Notes under the pieces: model-generated | Database searches by the model: none | Seen by the model: the letters and a program-made list of their open reading frames with translations, nothing else | What the model was told of the DNA's origin: nothing | Position numbers and translations under genes: made by a program | NCBI GenBank assembly: GCA_034440575.1 | Contig: JAOTOL010001138.1 | Span: 1-64,000, forward strand | DNA from: Imbricaverruca yamaguchii | Taxonomy: Eukaryota; Arthropoda; Thecostraca; Neoverrucidae | Direction of reading: 5' to 3' | Length of the DNA: 64,000 nucleotides | Shown: positions 11,121 through 22,418 of the stretch, in pieces | Layout of the letters: every line of letters begins with the position of its first letter | Position numbering within the stretch: the stretch's first letter is position 1

Positions 11121-11224
11121 AACCTCCAGGCACGCCCGCAGCGGAGAAACGGCCCGGCCAGCTCGCCGCTCGCCGAGCATCGCTCATAATCGGAGTGGTG
11201 TCGGCGCCGCCCGGCCGCCCGACG

Positions 11225-11375
11225 CGAGCCACTTCAGCCAGCGCTCTGCCGCGGCCGCGGGAGCGTCGGTCCCGGCCACACCAAAGCTCAGGTACGCCCC
11301 CGGTGGTGGTGTGGCTGGCCGAACGGTTGGCAGAAGTATAAAAGGTTTGCATCCTAGCCGCATTACGGAATTATT
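11225..11375 (+). promoter_or_regulatory. candidate TATA promoter downstream of GC-rich DNA
   Basis: A consensus TATAAAAG at 11337-11344 follows about 130 bp of GC-rich sequence including GCGGCCGC (about 11250) and a CACC/GGTGGTGGTG run. No gene with a recognisable product follows. A (TA)n tract begins about 80 bp downstream. Motif-based only. Confidence 0.25.
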
Positions 11376-11421
11376 TTAGATTTGAATAGCTCAGTTAAGA
11401 TAACGTTCTATTCTGCCTCAC

Positions 11422-11423
<2 letters not shown>

Positions 11424-11494
<71 letters not shown>

Positions 11495-11520
11495 ATATAT
11501 ATATACATATGTATATATAC
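11424..11520. repeat. (TA)n microsatellite
   Basis: About 33 uninterrupted TA dinucleotides, followed by a degenerate tail of ATATATACATATGTATATATAC. Confidence 0.97.
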
Positions 11521-13597
11521 TAATGACTAGTCAAGCGTGAGAACCGGATATGCAAGCATTTTCTTCGGTTCCGCTGGAACTATTCTGTTGGGGGATGATA
11601 GGAGCTGAGGAACAAAACAAAAAAATTCGGCTTCAAGTTGGGGAAAACGATTTTTCCTGTCAGGATCTCCCAGCGCTAAAAACTCCCACGAGAGGTGGTA
11701 CAATGAACCTCATACCTCTGTTCTTGGTCAACGCTTTGTTACTGCATGGTACGAGCCAGAAGTTGGATGTAAAAACCTATAGACCACTGGAAATACAACT
11801 ATGCGGTAGCATTTCATCAATCGTCCTTCAAAGGATCCCAAGACAGGGGTACCGCAGGGCGAACAGTCAGTGCTCGGGACCCGTGAAGTCCTGCTGAGCT
11901 GGGCCAACCCGACCGCTGACACTCAGACTCGATCAGGACCGCCAGGAAATCATCTGGCGCAGCAGCCAGTTGAACGCACCCGGGGTCTCACGGGACCGCT
12001 GGCATCGGGCGGCAAACGCCGGCGTGACGTCACCGGCCGCTGGGTGGCAACTGGCGAGGTGAACAGAACCACGAGGCACGATGTCGAAATATATAGTTTC
12101 CTGATGCACTCTGAGGCCGAATTCAGGAGCAATCAACGACGCTCCGTCCAGCATCCAGTACCATCAACCAACGAACACAACTGGAGCAAACGAAGATGCG
12201 CGACCGAGCAAGCGAACAGCAAGGAGTTCAGCTCCGATTTCGAGCCATCTTGCTCTCACCTGACGTCAGTTATGTGTGTGCCATCAATAGCGTCTTTCTA
12301 TTGAACATTTATGTCTGCATTATGGACATTAGGAGCAGGAGCCGTGTGGATCAAATCTTATGACGAAATACAAATAAATGAAGTAATCAAGGAATGAAGA
12401 GATGAAACAAAGAATACATGAATGAATGTTAACAAATTAATGGCTCAACGAAACAATAACACAATAAATAAATAGAGTAATAAAATAAGATATGTAACTA
12501 TGAAATAGTAAATACTCAATAATCGCGTAAGCATACAAATGAAAACTAAATTCCTCAATCAATGAGAAGTAACCTGCTACGAACAAATAATAGAACAACA
12601 GCGGGATTTCATTTCCAGTGTGCCCTACAAGCACAATGGACTTACCAACGAAGGGAAGGAGTCGTGTACCAGTCTTACCGGTCCCGCAAGTCTGACAGTA
12701 ACTGCGCCTGACATACTCGTATCCTCGAGGCTTATCTTGACCAGCTTCGAATGATCATATGATGATCAACCACATATTTTGTTTATCCATCGCAGTGCAT
12801 GGCTGCCCACCAGGGTCCACATGGCTGTCCACCAGAGTCCATCACATTCCACCACAGTCCAACGCCATCCATCGCTTCTTGACGAGTTTTAACATAGTTG
12901 GTCGAAGCTGAACGCAGCAACAGTCCCGCTTCGCTGCGCTGAAGCTCCTCCGCAAAGACGCACCAAAAATATTACGAACTGGTTTGGAAAAACAACCAGG
13001 TTCTAGATTTCGCTATCCGGAACATTATCTTCTCCGGAAAGCCACCGTCTCTTTTCTTGATGTATGCTCGCGTGGTTGACAGTGTGTGACGTTCCAAGCA
13101 CCGTTCTCCCCGGCCACCCGACTTCCATCGAATAGCACGGCGTCCTGACAGTTACCGCCCAAGGAAATCGAATAACCGGAGAGGGACCTCTTCTGGCAGG
13201 CAGATCAGCCACCGGAAGCCCCTGTCCGAGCAGCGTCCAGACGCGTCCAGACGTGGTGATAATTATATGTCGTCATCTCATATGCCAACATCCACAGCAA
13301 TGCAAGTCAAGTCAAACAAGCAGTTCCCGTCAGCCGTTTGACAGTGTCTCGTCATGACATTCACACTCGGTGACGATGAGAGGAATGTGGCGCGCATGAT
13401 CTGCCGCATGTTTCGTCATGCTGCTCGGCACCATGTTGCTTAACCCGCGCCATCTTTCCGGTCAAATCCTCACACCCCGTCTCGGGGGGTAAGCATCGCA
13501 TGAAAACAAAAGAGGTGTCATCGGAAAGCGCTCGACGAGTAGGGTCCAGGTCCACCCTCCAAAACAATTTCCCCCAAAAGTGACGTCACCAGGGGGC
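11521..13597. other. unique sequence without a supported gene
   Basis: Open frames of 115 and 144 codons (11550-11897, 11870-12304) show no domain. A full CRE-type octamer TGACGTCA lies at 12025-12032 and another at 13581-13588. AT-rich from 12330 to 12620. Confidence 0.4.
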
Positions 13598-13810
13598 TAG
13601 ATTTTCACGACTTTTCACGACTTCCATTATGTTTTTGACTCTGGGGAGTTCATTTTGGGGATATATGAAAAAACAAAATTTATTTGGAATGAGAAAAGGA
13701 CAGCGAAATCGATCAGCGTTGTAATTTTTTTGCTCCCCCCCCCCCCTCAAAGATATCAATTATATTTTTGAAATTTCAACATTTGGAGTTTTCACACTTT
13801 CTTTAAAATT
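13598..13810 (+). repeat. partial copy of family R1
   Basis: Aligns in direct orientation with 3163-3366: TAGATTTTCACGACTT, CTCTGGGGAGTT, ATTTGGAATSAGA, and ATTTTGAGTTTTCA-type blocks occur in the same order. A C11 run at about 13737 interrupts it. Confidence 0.75.
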
Positions 13811-13822
13811 TTCCTTCCTAAG

Positions 13823-13875
13823 CACCTATCCACAGCTTAGACTAGAGTACTGCCCTGTTCTGCAGCGACTTATCT
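13823..13875 (+). repeat. 53-bp dispersed segment shared with 45682-45734
   Basis: CACCTATCCACAGCTTAGAC and the following bases recur at 45682-45734 with one mismatch. Here it follows the R1 fragment. At 45.7 kb it lies between two LINE fragments. Its parent element is not identified. Confidence 0.8.
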
Positions 13876-14199
13876 GGAAACCTGGAGCTCTGGCGCGCGT
13901 CCTTCCACCTTGACAGCTGGCGGCAAACTGAATGCAAGGAGTGTATAATTCTTTGGATGGAAAACTTCCAAAAAAGGGCTACTTTTCCAACGCTGACCAT
14001 GAGTCGTGAACTCTACACCACCTAATCCCTTAATCGCGTCCACACTGGAAAATTTTGACCTCCTAACTCGAGTGCTGCGACGTCCATCGCTGAAGGTAAC
14101 GGCCGGCCAAGAAGCAGGCGACTGCCAGCTAAATCTGGCAACCGCCTACCCCGACATCTCAAGGCGGCGTGACGTATTCTCGGCCCGTGCCGTGTCCGG

Positions 14200-14280
14200 G
14201 CAGCGTGGTATTTTTTTCCCAATACGCGGAAGCTACAGGGCGCATTTGATTCGTTGATGGGCCTGCGGCGTGACGTCATT
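14200..14280 (+). repeat. left arm of a roughly 80-bp inverted repeat
   Basis: About 90% identical to the reverse complement of 14877-14955. The arm runs from GCAGCGTGGTATTTTTT through CGGAAGCTACAGGGCGCATT to GGCGTGACGTCATT and contains TGACGTCA at 14271-14278. It probably forms one terminal repeat of a roughly 760-bp non-autonomous DNA element. Confidence 0.75.
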
Positions 14281-14876
14281 ATCTCTAGTACCATGAGTGC
14301 ATCATCTGTTAGCTCCATTCGTCGCGTCGGCGGAAATTTGAATTTGTCTCGTTTAGCAACGGATGCGTATGGTCTGAGTCCCCCTGAAGCTGTAAGAGAT
14401 TGAATTGTGAGAGAAAGAGACTTCGAAGAAGCCAGTGTAATTGTTCAAGCAACCCTAGCCTGAGCCGGCGATCTTTTACTTTTGCACGTGGGTACACCGC
14501 GTGAGGTAGACACAGATGATGTAAGCACCTATAATGTTTTTTTCCAAAGGATAAGAAATCCGTGGTGCTAAACTCAAGCTTCGCTGCAATCCTGGATTGA
14601 AATATTCCATTTTATGCGAGAAAGGTGTACCTTTTTGTTAATATCTGCTTCACCAGCACTTGCAAGCCGTCGGTTAGCAAACCTCGGGTATTTTATCCTT
14701 TGCAAAAAAACTAATCCCTGCAGAATATTTCAGTTATGTATCATAACCAAGCCAAACCTAACCATGCCTACACAACCTGAGCTCTAAGTTCTCGCGAATT
14801 TTGACTTGATCCAACCTACATGTGTACCGTGATGATTGCAAAAAATTGGTAACTTTACATCGCTGCGTTCCGATTG
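14281..14876. other. interior between the inverted arms
   Basis: No transposase or long frame. AT-rich with scattered ACCTAACC-like words near 14755. Consistent with a MITE-like interior. Confidence 0.4.
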
Positions 14877-14955
14877 ATGACGTCACGCCACAGGCCCATC
14901 AACCAATCAAATGCGCCCTGTAGCTTCCGTGTATTGGGGAAAAAATCACGCTGCC
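14877..14955 (-). repeat. right arm of the roughly 80-bp inverted repeat
   Basis: Reverse-complement partner of 14200-14280, with TGACGTCA at 14878-14885. The outward flanks (CCGTGTCCGGG left; CCCGGGTCGG-type right) are weakly similar, so the true termini may lie a few bases further out. Confidence 0.75.
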
Positions 14956-16710
14956 GGGTCGGTCCCGGAGGAACTGCCGCCTCGTCGCCGCGCTCGCCGC
15001 TCAGTTTGAGCTGGGCGCACGGAGGCCGCTACCGCACTCTTTTCTGGGAAGCGCCATTGTCGGCCTGATGTGGCAGCCGGCAAGGGGGGCACATCCGCGT
15101 GCGCGCCAGGCGGCCACCAAAGAGCATCGGTTCAGGGTTTCCGTGTGATCTGACGAATGGTGCACGCACGCAGCGGGCGGCGGATCTGTGCCGAGTGCGG
15201 AGGGTGAGTGCTTCCTGTTGATGTTCTCGATATTTTTACGTAATGCGGGTCTTTCGCCCCGTGACCGGATGCGATCGGAATTATATTCACATGGATTCCA
15301 ATCAAATATACAAGTATCCGCGTGGGAGGAATTGCAGTGTAAATATCATTTGTTTTTGTGGTAAAGGAAGGATTGTGTTTTAATCCTTGTGGTAATAATT
15401 TTCGGGGTAGCCAATGCACGTCGTTCATAAGAGTACCCGAGCTTCCGTCCACAATTGGCACTTGCACGTTATTTGGTACCTTCTTTTTTATGTGCTCATT
15501 TTACCAGCAACAGTTACATTACAATCCACTTGACGAGATCAAGCGGCAAGAAATAGGTTCCAGCCTATATTTTCACAGACAATGAGCATCACAAACGATG
15601 GTAATCGAAGTCATACCTTACCTAGTGCGACGTTGCAATAATTTCAGCGATGCAAGTGTGAAACTATTAGAGCATGTGGCACGCACTACTGATCGTGATG
15701 CATGCCACGTGTACTGCGCGTATAGTACGCGTAAGTACTGCGCGTACAATAATTCGCAGAAATAAATCCGAAATATTTCGGCTTTCACTTGCTGTACAAA
15801 TATTTATTTTTTAAATGCATGCATAGTCCGGAAATGAAACATGGAAAACGGAGGTGCGAGGTTGGTTGCACCTCTCCCGGCTCGCCACTGCACTCTGAGC
15901 CAAAACTCGTTCCAATAACGTGGAAAACGTAATCTGCAGCGCAATCATATTGCACACCAAGCCTCGTCCATTGCGAAACCAGGCACCAAAGAAGTACTTG
16001 AGGGCGTACCCTCGGTGTCCCCTGAGGCATGCGCCATCGCCGGTTCTCTGAGCCTAGCTTTAATTATCTGCGCGCCTGGTGTGCCACGCTTGAACCTAGC
16101 CTGGCGAGCCGACATTAAGCATCCCCCCAATCAGAAATCGGCCCGGCCGCGCTGCAAAAATTAATGGCACCAAAACGAATAAAAGAGGAAAAATGCGGTC
16201 CAGCCTGTCATCAAATACTTCTTTTTTTTAAAGAAAGCGATTACACTCCAGCTGAAACCCTCGGGATTGTAATTCTGGATGCTGGATGCCGTGTGTTGAT
16301 TACGCAGGGTGCTGGATACAGAATGCTGCAGTGCAAATTCTTGCCATTTCTGTTGGCAACTAATGCGGCCTGAAGCCCAAATAGCCGATTAACGCAGACT
16401 AGGTGCGTTGTAATATGTTCAAGCCATGTTCCCGTGCGACAGGCTAATGAGGCCAGGATTATCGCCATCTTACCGTGGCGAACACGTTAATGTTTTCCAA
16501 CAAAACAATTCCCGGTTATACCATGTCTCGAGAGGCACAGGCGCTGGAAAGATTTCCAATCGGGTCGAGCGAACCGAGGGGTGATGTCTGCGCTTTTGTG
16601 GTGACAATTATTCCCTGAATGCTGAATCCCCTATGTATCTTAGCTTAACACGAATCATGCAAATGGCATCATCAGTGCTCGGGAGCCTCATGACGAATTC
16701 GCGTATCTGT
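14956..16710. other. unassigned region
   Basis: GC-rich at 14960-15220, then AT-richer. A small self-complementary GTACTGCGCGTATAGTACGC cluster lies near 15713-15750. No supported gene, RNA or array. Confidence 0.35.
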
Positions 16711-16850
16711 CTTCCATCACCAGTCGATATCGATGTCATCGCTCCATCACCAGTCGATATCGATGTCATCGCTCCATCACCAGTCGATGTCGATGTCATC
16801 CCTCCATCACCAGTCGATATCGATGTCATCGCTCCATCACCAGTCGATAT
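16711..16850 (+). repeat. 30-bp tandem repeat, about 4.7 copies
   Basis: Unit CCATCACCAGTCGATATCGATGTCATCGCT. Being ten codons long, it stays open in all three forward frames. The copies differ at only a few bases. Confidence 0.95.
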
Positions 16851-17084
16851 GGGCCACCGTCGCCGACGGCCCGCTGTCTGGTTTGTGTGCGAACATGAGA
16901 GAGGCTGCGTGGCTCGTGTCCGTCTGCCGGTGACGAGCTGTGTTGTCTGGACAGTACCGACAGCCCGACGGCCGCGGCCAGCCTTGAACCCGCGACACGT
17001 CACCAGCCGGGGAACATGCCGCCGTGTCGGCCGTCTGGCGTGGCGTGTGGCGGTGGCTCCGGTGTTTACGTCTGTCCGACGCTC

Positions 17085-17917
17085 AGCCGATGTGTATCTA
17101 GCGACGTCACCGGCTCCGTGGACACGCCGCCACCATTGGGCTGCTGGTGGGGCGGTGCCTGTGCAGTTGGGCTTTATATCTGGCGACGTCACCGGCTCCG
17201 TGGACACGCCGCCACCATTGGGCTGCTGGTGGGGCGGTGCCTGTGCAGTTGGGCTTTATATCTGGCGACGTCACCGGCTCCGTGGACACGCCGCCACCAT
17301 TGGGCTGCTGGTGGGGCGGTGCCTGTGCAGTTGGGCTTTATATCTGGCGACGTCACCGGCTCCGTGGACACGCCGCCACCATTGGGTGCTGGTGTGGGCG
17401 TGGGTTTATATTGGACGTACCGGTCCGTGGGCCGCCCTTGGGTGGTGGGGGGGGTGCAGTTGGGCTTTATATCTGGCGACGTCACCGGCTCCGTGGACAC
17501 GCCGCCACCATTGGGCTGCTGGTGGGGCGGTGCCTGTGCAGTTGGGCTTTATATCTGGCGACGTCACCGGCTCCGTGGACACGCCGCCACCATTGGGCTG
17601 CTGGTGGGGCGGTGCCTGTGCAGTTGGGCTTTATATCTGGCGACGTCACCGGCTCCGTGGACACGCCGCCACCATTGGGCTGCTGGTGGGGCGGTGCCTG
17701 TGCAGTTGGGCTTTATATCTGGCGACGTCACCGGCTCCGTGGACACGCCGCCACCATTGGGCTGCTGGTGGGGCGGTGCCTGTGTTGGGCTTTATATTGG
17801 CGGGGCATTGGGCTGCTGGTGGGGCGGTGCCTGTGCAGTTGGGCTTTATATCTGGCGACGTCACCGGCTCCGTGGACACGCCGCCACCATTGGGCTGCTG
17901 GTGGGGCGGTGCCTGTA
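17085..17917. repeat. 82-bp minisatellite
   Basis: Nine recognisable units spaced 82 bp apart (GACGTCACCGG at about 17103, 17185, 17267, 17349, 17478, 17560, 17642, 17724, 17858), most nearly identical. Two internal stretches (about 17395-17455 and 17782-17815) are degraded or truncated units. Frames of up to 445 codons cross it in all three plus frames; because 82 is not a multiple of three they cycle through the same peptides and are not credible proteins. Confidence 0.95.
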
Positions 17918-19248
17918 TGCGGTTTGGCTTTTTCATCCCACCTCGGCTATTTTTTAATGAGTGGTCGTGATTGTTGGCCGCGGTCACAGCCTTTGCTGAC
18001 CCGGTACACGTGTTTATTGCCAAACTGGCCGAGGGCTGCGGGAAACCAATGGCGCTTCAATGAATACTGCGCGTATGCTTCCAGCTTTGTGATAGGAGTG
18101 CTTAGCTCCGATGTCCGCTTACGGAAACTTCTGAGAATAGTTGCTGTGGCGAAGTTGGCTGAGGAAGAAGTATTCGCGATAGAACGATGGAAATGCGGTT
18201 TATGTATGCGTCAAGATGTGCGAACCACTCTGAAAGAGTTTAATTATGTCGTGACGTATTTTACGCGCCGTGTGTTACCATGATTAACTTTAGCTAACAT
18301 ATGCAACATATCAAAGTGTAAATAACTTACTGTTATGGGCGCTACAGGACTACATATGGGCCAAGTCGATGCGCCCTAAAGCCCAAATAAATAATTAGCC
18401 AAGATGGGCGAACATCCTGGAAAGGAAAGGAGAGGAGAGGAGTGGAAGCACAGAAAACAGGAGAAGATGTGAAACGAATAAAAACAAACTGTTTTCTACT
18501 ATTTTGTGGTAAGTCCGTTACTCGTTGATATCTTTGGTTCACAGACACACCGTGACCGCTGAAGGATTCAATTTAAAAAAATTCCAGTCATGTGGTCACT
18601 TGTGCTTATAGTTTTAGCAACCTACAGTAAAGCTTCGAAAGTAGTCATTAAAGGACAGCTGGCTACCTTATTTTGTGCGTAACTGTCACTGTCTCAGCTG
18701 AGATTGGAAACACGGAACCTTTGTCCGGGATGTTTGTCATCCATCACATTATTATCTCCAGGAATTATTAACTTCTTTCTTCATCAAAAGAGCAATTGAA
18801 ATATTTAAGAATGACTGTCAACTCATTGCTGTTTGGTAAACATGTCCAAAACTGACTGGGAATACAATGATTTGTCATGCTGGAAGCAGGTACAAATTAT
18901 CCTTTCCTTTCTGGAACGTCCCAAAATTTTCCCGTCAAGTTCAGGATTTGAAAATATGGATCAAGCCCTTGTGTCACAGCCCACCACCAGCCTGTGATAA
19001 ACATTTACGTTCTCGCCCTGGCACCGCGATCTTGTCTGAGTTGTCTGCCTTCGAGTCAAAGTCAAGGTCTAGACCACAGGACCAGGAGAGGGGCGGGGGT
19101 TGTCTTTCCGTGAGCCCGAGCCTCAAAGACCTTGACTGAACTCATCCCAAGCCACTTTTAGCCGAAGTGTTTATCGCTGTTCGCCTCGCGCCCGGCGGTG
19201 GGCCTCAGTTATCGGAATAAATCGCGCGCAGACGGCCGCATCCCCGTC
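17918..19248. other. unassigned unique sequence
   Basis: A GCGCCCTAAAGCCCAAATAA segment at about 18370-18390 resembles the reverse complement of about 22480-22500 and may be a shared repeat end. Nothing else stands out. Confidence 0.35.
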
Positions 19249-20050
19249 CACGTTCCACTGTGGTCACGGCCGCACTTCCGTCCATGTTCCACTGTGGTCA
19301 CGTCCGCACTTCCATCCCCGTTCCACTGTGGTCACGGCCGCATTCCCGTCCCCGTTCCACTGTGGTCACGGCCGCACTTCCGTCCATGTTCCACTGTGGT
19401 CACGGCCGCACTTCCGTCCCCGTTCCACTGTGGTCACGGCCGCACTCCCGTCCCCGTTCCACTGTGGTCACGGCCGCATTCCCGTCCCTGTTCCACTGTG
19501 GTCACGGCCGCACTTCCGTCCCCGTTCCACTGTGGTCACGGCCGCATCCCTCCCCTCCCGTTCCACTGTGGTCACGGCCGCACTTCCGTCCATGTTCCAC
19601 TGTGGTCACGTCCGCACTCCCGTCCCCGTTCCACTGTGGTCACGTCCGCACTCCCGTCCCCGTTCCACTGTGGTCACGGCCACACTCCCGTCCCCGTTCC
19701 ACTGTGGTCACGGCCACACTCCCGTCCCCGTTCCACTGTGGTCACGGCCGCATTCCCGTCCCCGTTCCACTGTGGTCACGGCCACACTCCCGTCCCCGTT
19801 CCACTGTGGTCACGGCCGCATTCCCGTCCATGTTCCACTGTGGTCACGGCCGCACTCCCGTCCCCGTTCCACTGTGGTCACGGCCACACTCCCGTCCCCG
19901 TTCCACTGTGGTCACGGCCGCATTCCCGTCCATGTTCCACTGTGGTCACGGCCGCACTCCCGTCCCCGTTCCACTGTGGTCACGGCCGCATTCCCGTCCC
20001 CGTTCCACTGTGGTCACGGCCGCACTCCCGTCCCTGTTCCACTGTGGTCA
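19249..20050. repeat. 34-bp minisatellite
   Basis: About 23.5 units of the type GTTCCACTGTGGTCACGGCCGCACTCCCGTCCCC, with small variants (CGTCCATGTTC, CGGCCACACTC). All three plus frames are open and cycle through the same peptides (PVPLWSRPHSRPRSTVVTAA-like). It ends exactly where a tRNA-like SINE head begins. Confidence 0.96.
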
Positions 20051-20205
20051 CGGTGGCTCAGTTGGCGGGGCGCTCGACTCTCGAACGTAAGCTCGTAAGA
20101 TCGAATCCCGCAACCGGCGGGATTGTCGAGTCTCCCGCACAACCAATCGGCGACGCTGTGTGGCCTGGCAGTCGAATGCGTCGCAAAATAGCTCGGCGTT
20201 CTTCT
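20047..20205 (+). repeat. tRNA-derived SINE, copy 1
   Basis: The head has an A box (GGTGGCTCAGTTGGCGGGGC) and a B box (AGATCGAATCCC). The tRNA-unrelated body reads through ACCAATCGGCGACGCT, GTGTGGCCTGGCAGTCGAATGCGTCGCAAAA. The body matches the SINE at 38843-39000, which defines a family of about 155 bp. Confidence 0.75.
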
Positions 20206-20921
20206 GTTTCCTCGTTGCGCGTCCCAGACCGACGCGCCTCTGTATTCCCCGTTGATCAGACCTGCGGGCCCGCAGTCGAGCTGCTCGGGTGCCGCCCATC
20301 TCCGCCCCGCCGCCCGTCTGTGATGCAGTCACGTCTGCGTGTCGAGGCACATCCGGGGCCGCGACGTCGGCTTCCGACGCGTCGCGCGACGCCTCACACC
20401 TGCAGGGGCGTGCGTGGACACATGTGTGGACACGTGTGTGGACATGTGTCGACACACTCGCATGCCTACCGTGCGCGTACACATTGGAGCGAGGCGACAC
20501 GCTCGCCGCCTGCAGGCTCACGTTCCGTTTCAGGCTTCAGCCGGGCTCGCACAGATGTCGACCGGCACGAGCGGGCCGGCGAGCTTTGTCCCTCCAGGAT
20601 GGTGCGTGGATCGCGTCACCAGCACTACTCTCTCTCTCTCGTGCGTGTACTCTCCGAGGAAGGGGGCGGGGAGGGGTGTCGGTGAGTGTACTCCATTGCT
20701 GTCTGATGCCGGTTTGTAATGTGCCCCAGGGTTTGGCATATATGGACAAATGGAAATTTGCGTCGTACTCCAACATCGTATATCTCCTTCAAAGCTTGGT
20801 GTGACAGTATTGGTGTGCGCAGAAGCTGCGGTGGCGCGCCGACCCGCCTGCAGCAGCTGCCCGCTAAAGCGAACGTCATCCAGAGGCGCAGTTTAAAAGT
20901 TCATTGACGTTTTTACGCTTG
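20206..20921. other. GC-rich region, coding status unclear
   Basis: Several overlapping plus-strand frames are open (for example 20289-20804), as expected at high GC. A small GTGTGGACACATGTGTGGAC repeat lies at about 20413-20455. An acceptor-like CTGTGATGCAG (20328) and donor-like ATGGTGCGTG (20599) exist, but no frame is preferred. Confidence 0.3.
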
Positions 20922-20983
20922 CCAGACCGAAAAGAACCATAAACATGACCTACAGTACAAGTGTATGGTTCTTTTCGGTCTGG
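20922..20983. repeat. perfect 20-bp hairpin
   Basis: CCAGACCGAAAAGAACCATA at 20922-20941 is exactly complementary to 20964-20983, with a 22-nt loop. Size and loop are compatible with a small-RNA precursor or a foldback element; nothing in the sequence distinguishes these. Confidence 0.9.
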
Positions 20984-21792
20984 AAACCATTAGCTTAATA
21001 CTTGGCGGCGTAGATCGATACTATCAACTAGTTTAATGATCTTATAATGCCGTCAGAATAAAAGGTTTATCTTATTTACAGGTAGCAAGAGTTGACAAGT
21101 TTGCAGAGGTCTAAAATGTAGATGCCTGCAAACAATTCAGTGGAATCCGTTCGGTCCACTGCGGTCAATAATCCGCTGGCGTCCTTTCTGAGTCTTCAGC
21201 ATACCGAGATGTCATTACAAGAAAGCAAACATCGCGTCAATTGTGCAAATTCTGTGCTAATTCCTCCTTTTAGAATCTGGTTTTTCACCATCCGACATTG
21301 GGCAGCTCAGACGTTTCGTATTGGACTAGCGGTGTACAGTGTGGACGACAGGCCCAGTTTTTCGTCTTGTTTTCTCAATTCCCTACATACTTTCGGACTT
21401 CTTACTGGCTACTTAAGGTACTAATTCACGTCAAGCTGTCATCAGTGGTTGGATTTAGCATTGTGGACCTGACGCGTGGACGGCGCATTCTGTCGTTGGC
21501 ACTGGCTGTCATGTCATGGTGATGTGGCCTCGTCTGATTGCTGACCTGACCTGACCTGACTGATTGCCGTCCAGCTTTTGACGGAATCGGTCAACCAGGG
21601 AGCGGCATCGTGGTGCTGTGCTTATGGGACTGGACTCCGCCACCTGCCCGGGCTTTGGCTGGGGCTTCCGCGGGAGTGACCCGCCGTGGCCCCTCTCCTC
21701 GACTCCAGTGGCCTAGCCGGCCGTCACCCGACTTCTGTGATTCAATAGCTGCCTGACCTGGCATGACCTGAGCTCGGTTTGTTTTCCCACAG
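20984..21792. other. probable intron or intergenic sequence
   Basis: No coding frame of note. CCTGACCTGACCTGACCTGA at about 21544-21560 is a short local repeat. The last 20 bases form the polypyrimidine tract and acceptor of the exon that follows. Confidence 0.4.
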
Positions 21793-21905
21793 GCGAGGGG
21801 GATCACAGCATGACGGCCTGCCTGGGGCGGACGTGGGAGCACGGCTACACCCATCTGGCCGACAGCTGCGGCAGCCTCAGCATCAACGGCAGCGACGATG
21901 AAGCC
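21793..21905 (+). CDS. candidate internal exon of an unidentified host gene (exon 1 of 3 seen)
   Basis: Preceded by a strong acceptor (CGGTTTGTTTTCCCACAG) with CTGAC-type branch sequences upstream, and followed by the donor GTGAGT at 21906. One frame only is open across it: two bases completing a split codon, then 37 codons ending at a codon boundary. The frame contains CLGRTWEHGYTHLADSC and SLSINGSDDEA. About 33 of 37 third positions are G or C, typical of a genuine coding exon and unlike the surroundings. No family is recognised; the acidic, Ser-rich end suggests a soluble cytoplasmic or nuclear segment, which is inference. Confidence 0.6.
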
Positions 21906-22377
21906 GTGAGTGCCGCACCGCCTCCACGCAGCTGTTGATCCGTGCCTACCGGAGGCGGCTCGATCGCCAGGGTTATTCTAATAGGTCACGGTACCCTATC
22001 AGGGATGAAGCCGGGGTTTTGATTGGGTGGGATGCTTGTCTAGAGGAGCGTCACTGTTTGAGAAAGCTTCAAGGGCGGGATGCTCTCGAGCATCACTGAT
22101 GGGGAGGCACACTCAGGCATTCCACAAAGGGCGCCTTTTCCAGCCATAGGTGCATGCCCTGTACTCCTTTGAATCCGCTCCTGGACCCAATGAATCCGCT
22201 CCTCTCAGTGATTTTGTCTTGTGACTCCGAATGAAATGATTGTCCCCAAATTATTTGTGTTAATAAACTCACCTGCACCTATTTCCATTCCTGTGTCAAT
22301 TAACTTACCTCTGCATCAGTTTTCCAATTCCCACGTAACCTCTGGTAACACTGGTAGATCTCGTGTCCTGCATCTAG
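21906..22377 (+). other. putative intron
   Basis: Lies between two phase-compatible exon candidates. Begins GTGAGT and ends CTGCATCTAG. No other feature. Confidence 0.35.
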
Positions 22378-22418
22378 GTCACCAGTCCTGCCCCTGTATC
22401 AGTGATGTGGCTGAAAAG
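22378..22418 (+). CDS. candidate 41-bp exon of the same host gene (exon 2 of 3 seen)
   Basis: Acceptor TCTCGTGTCCTGCATCTAG ends at 22377; donor GTAGCC follows 22418. Entered at a codon boundary, as the preceding exon requires, it reads VTSPAPVSVMWLK and leaves two bases (AG). These are completed by the first base of the exon at 25665. It is short, so its support comes mainly from the phase match on both sides. Confidence 0.4.

Noticed and set aside
16633..18283. 445-codon and 378-codon plus-strand frames
   Set aside because: They run through the 30-bp and 82-bp arrays in all three frames with the same cycling peptides. No domain, splice or start context.
19198..20685. 495-codon plus-strand frame
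   Set aside because: About 800 bp of it is the 34-bp array, open in three frames, followed by a SINE.
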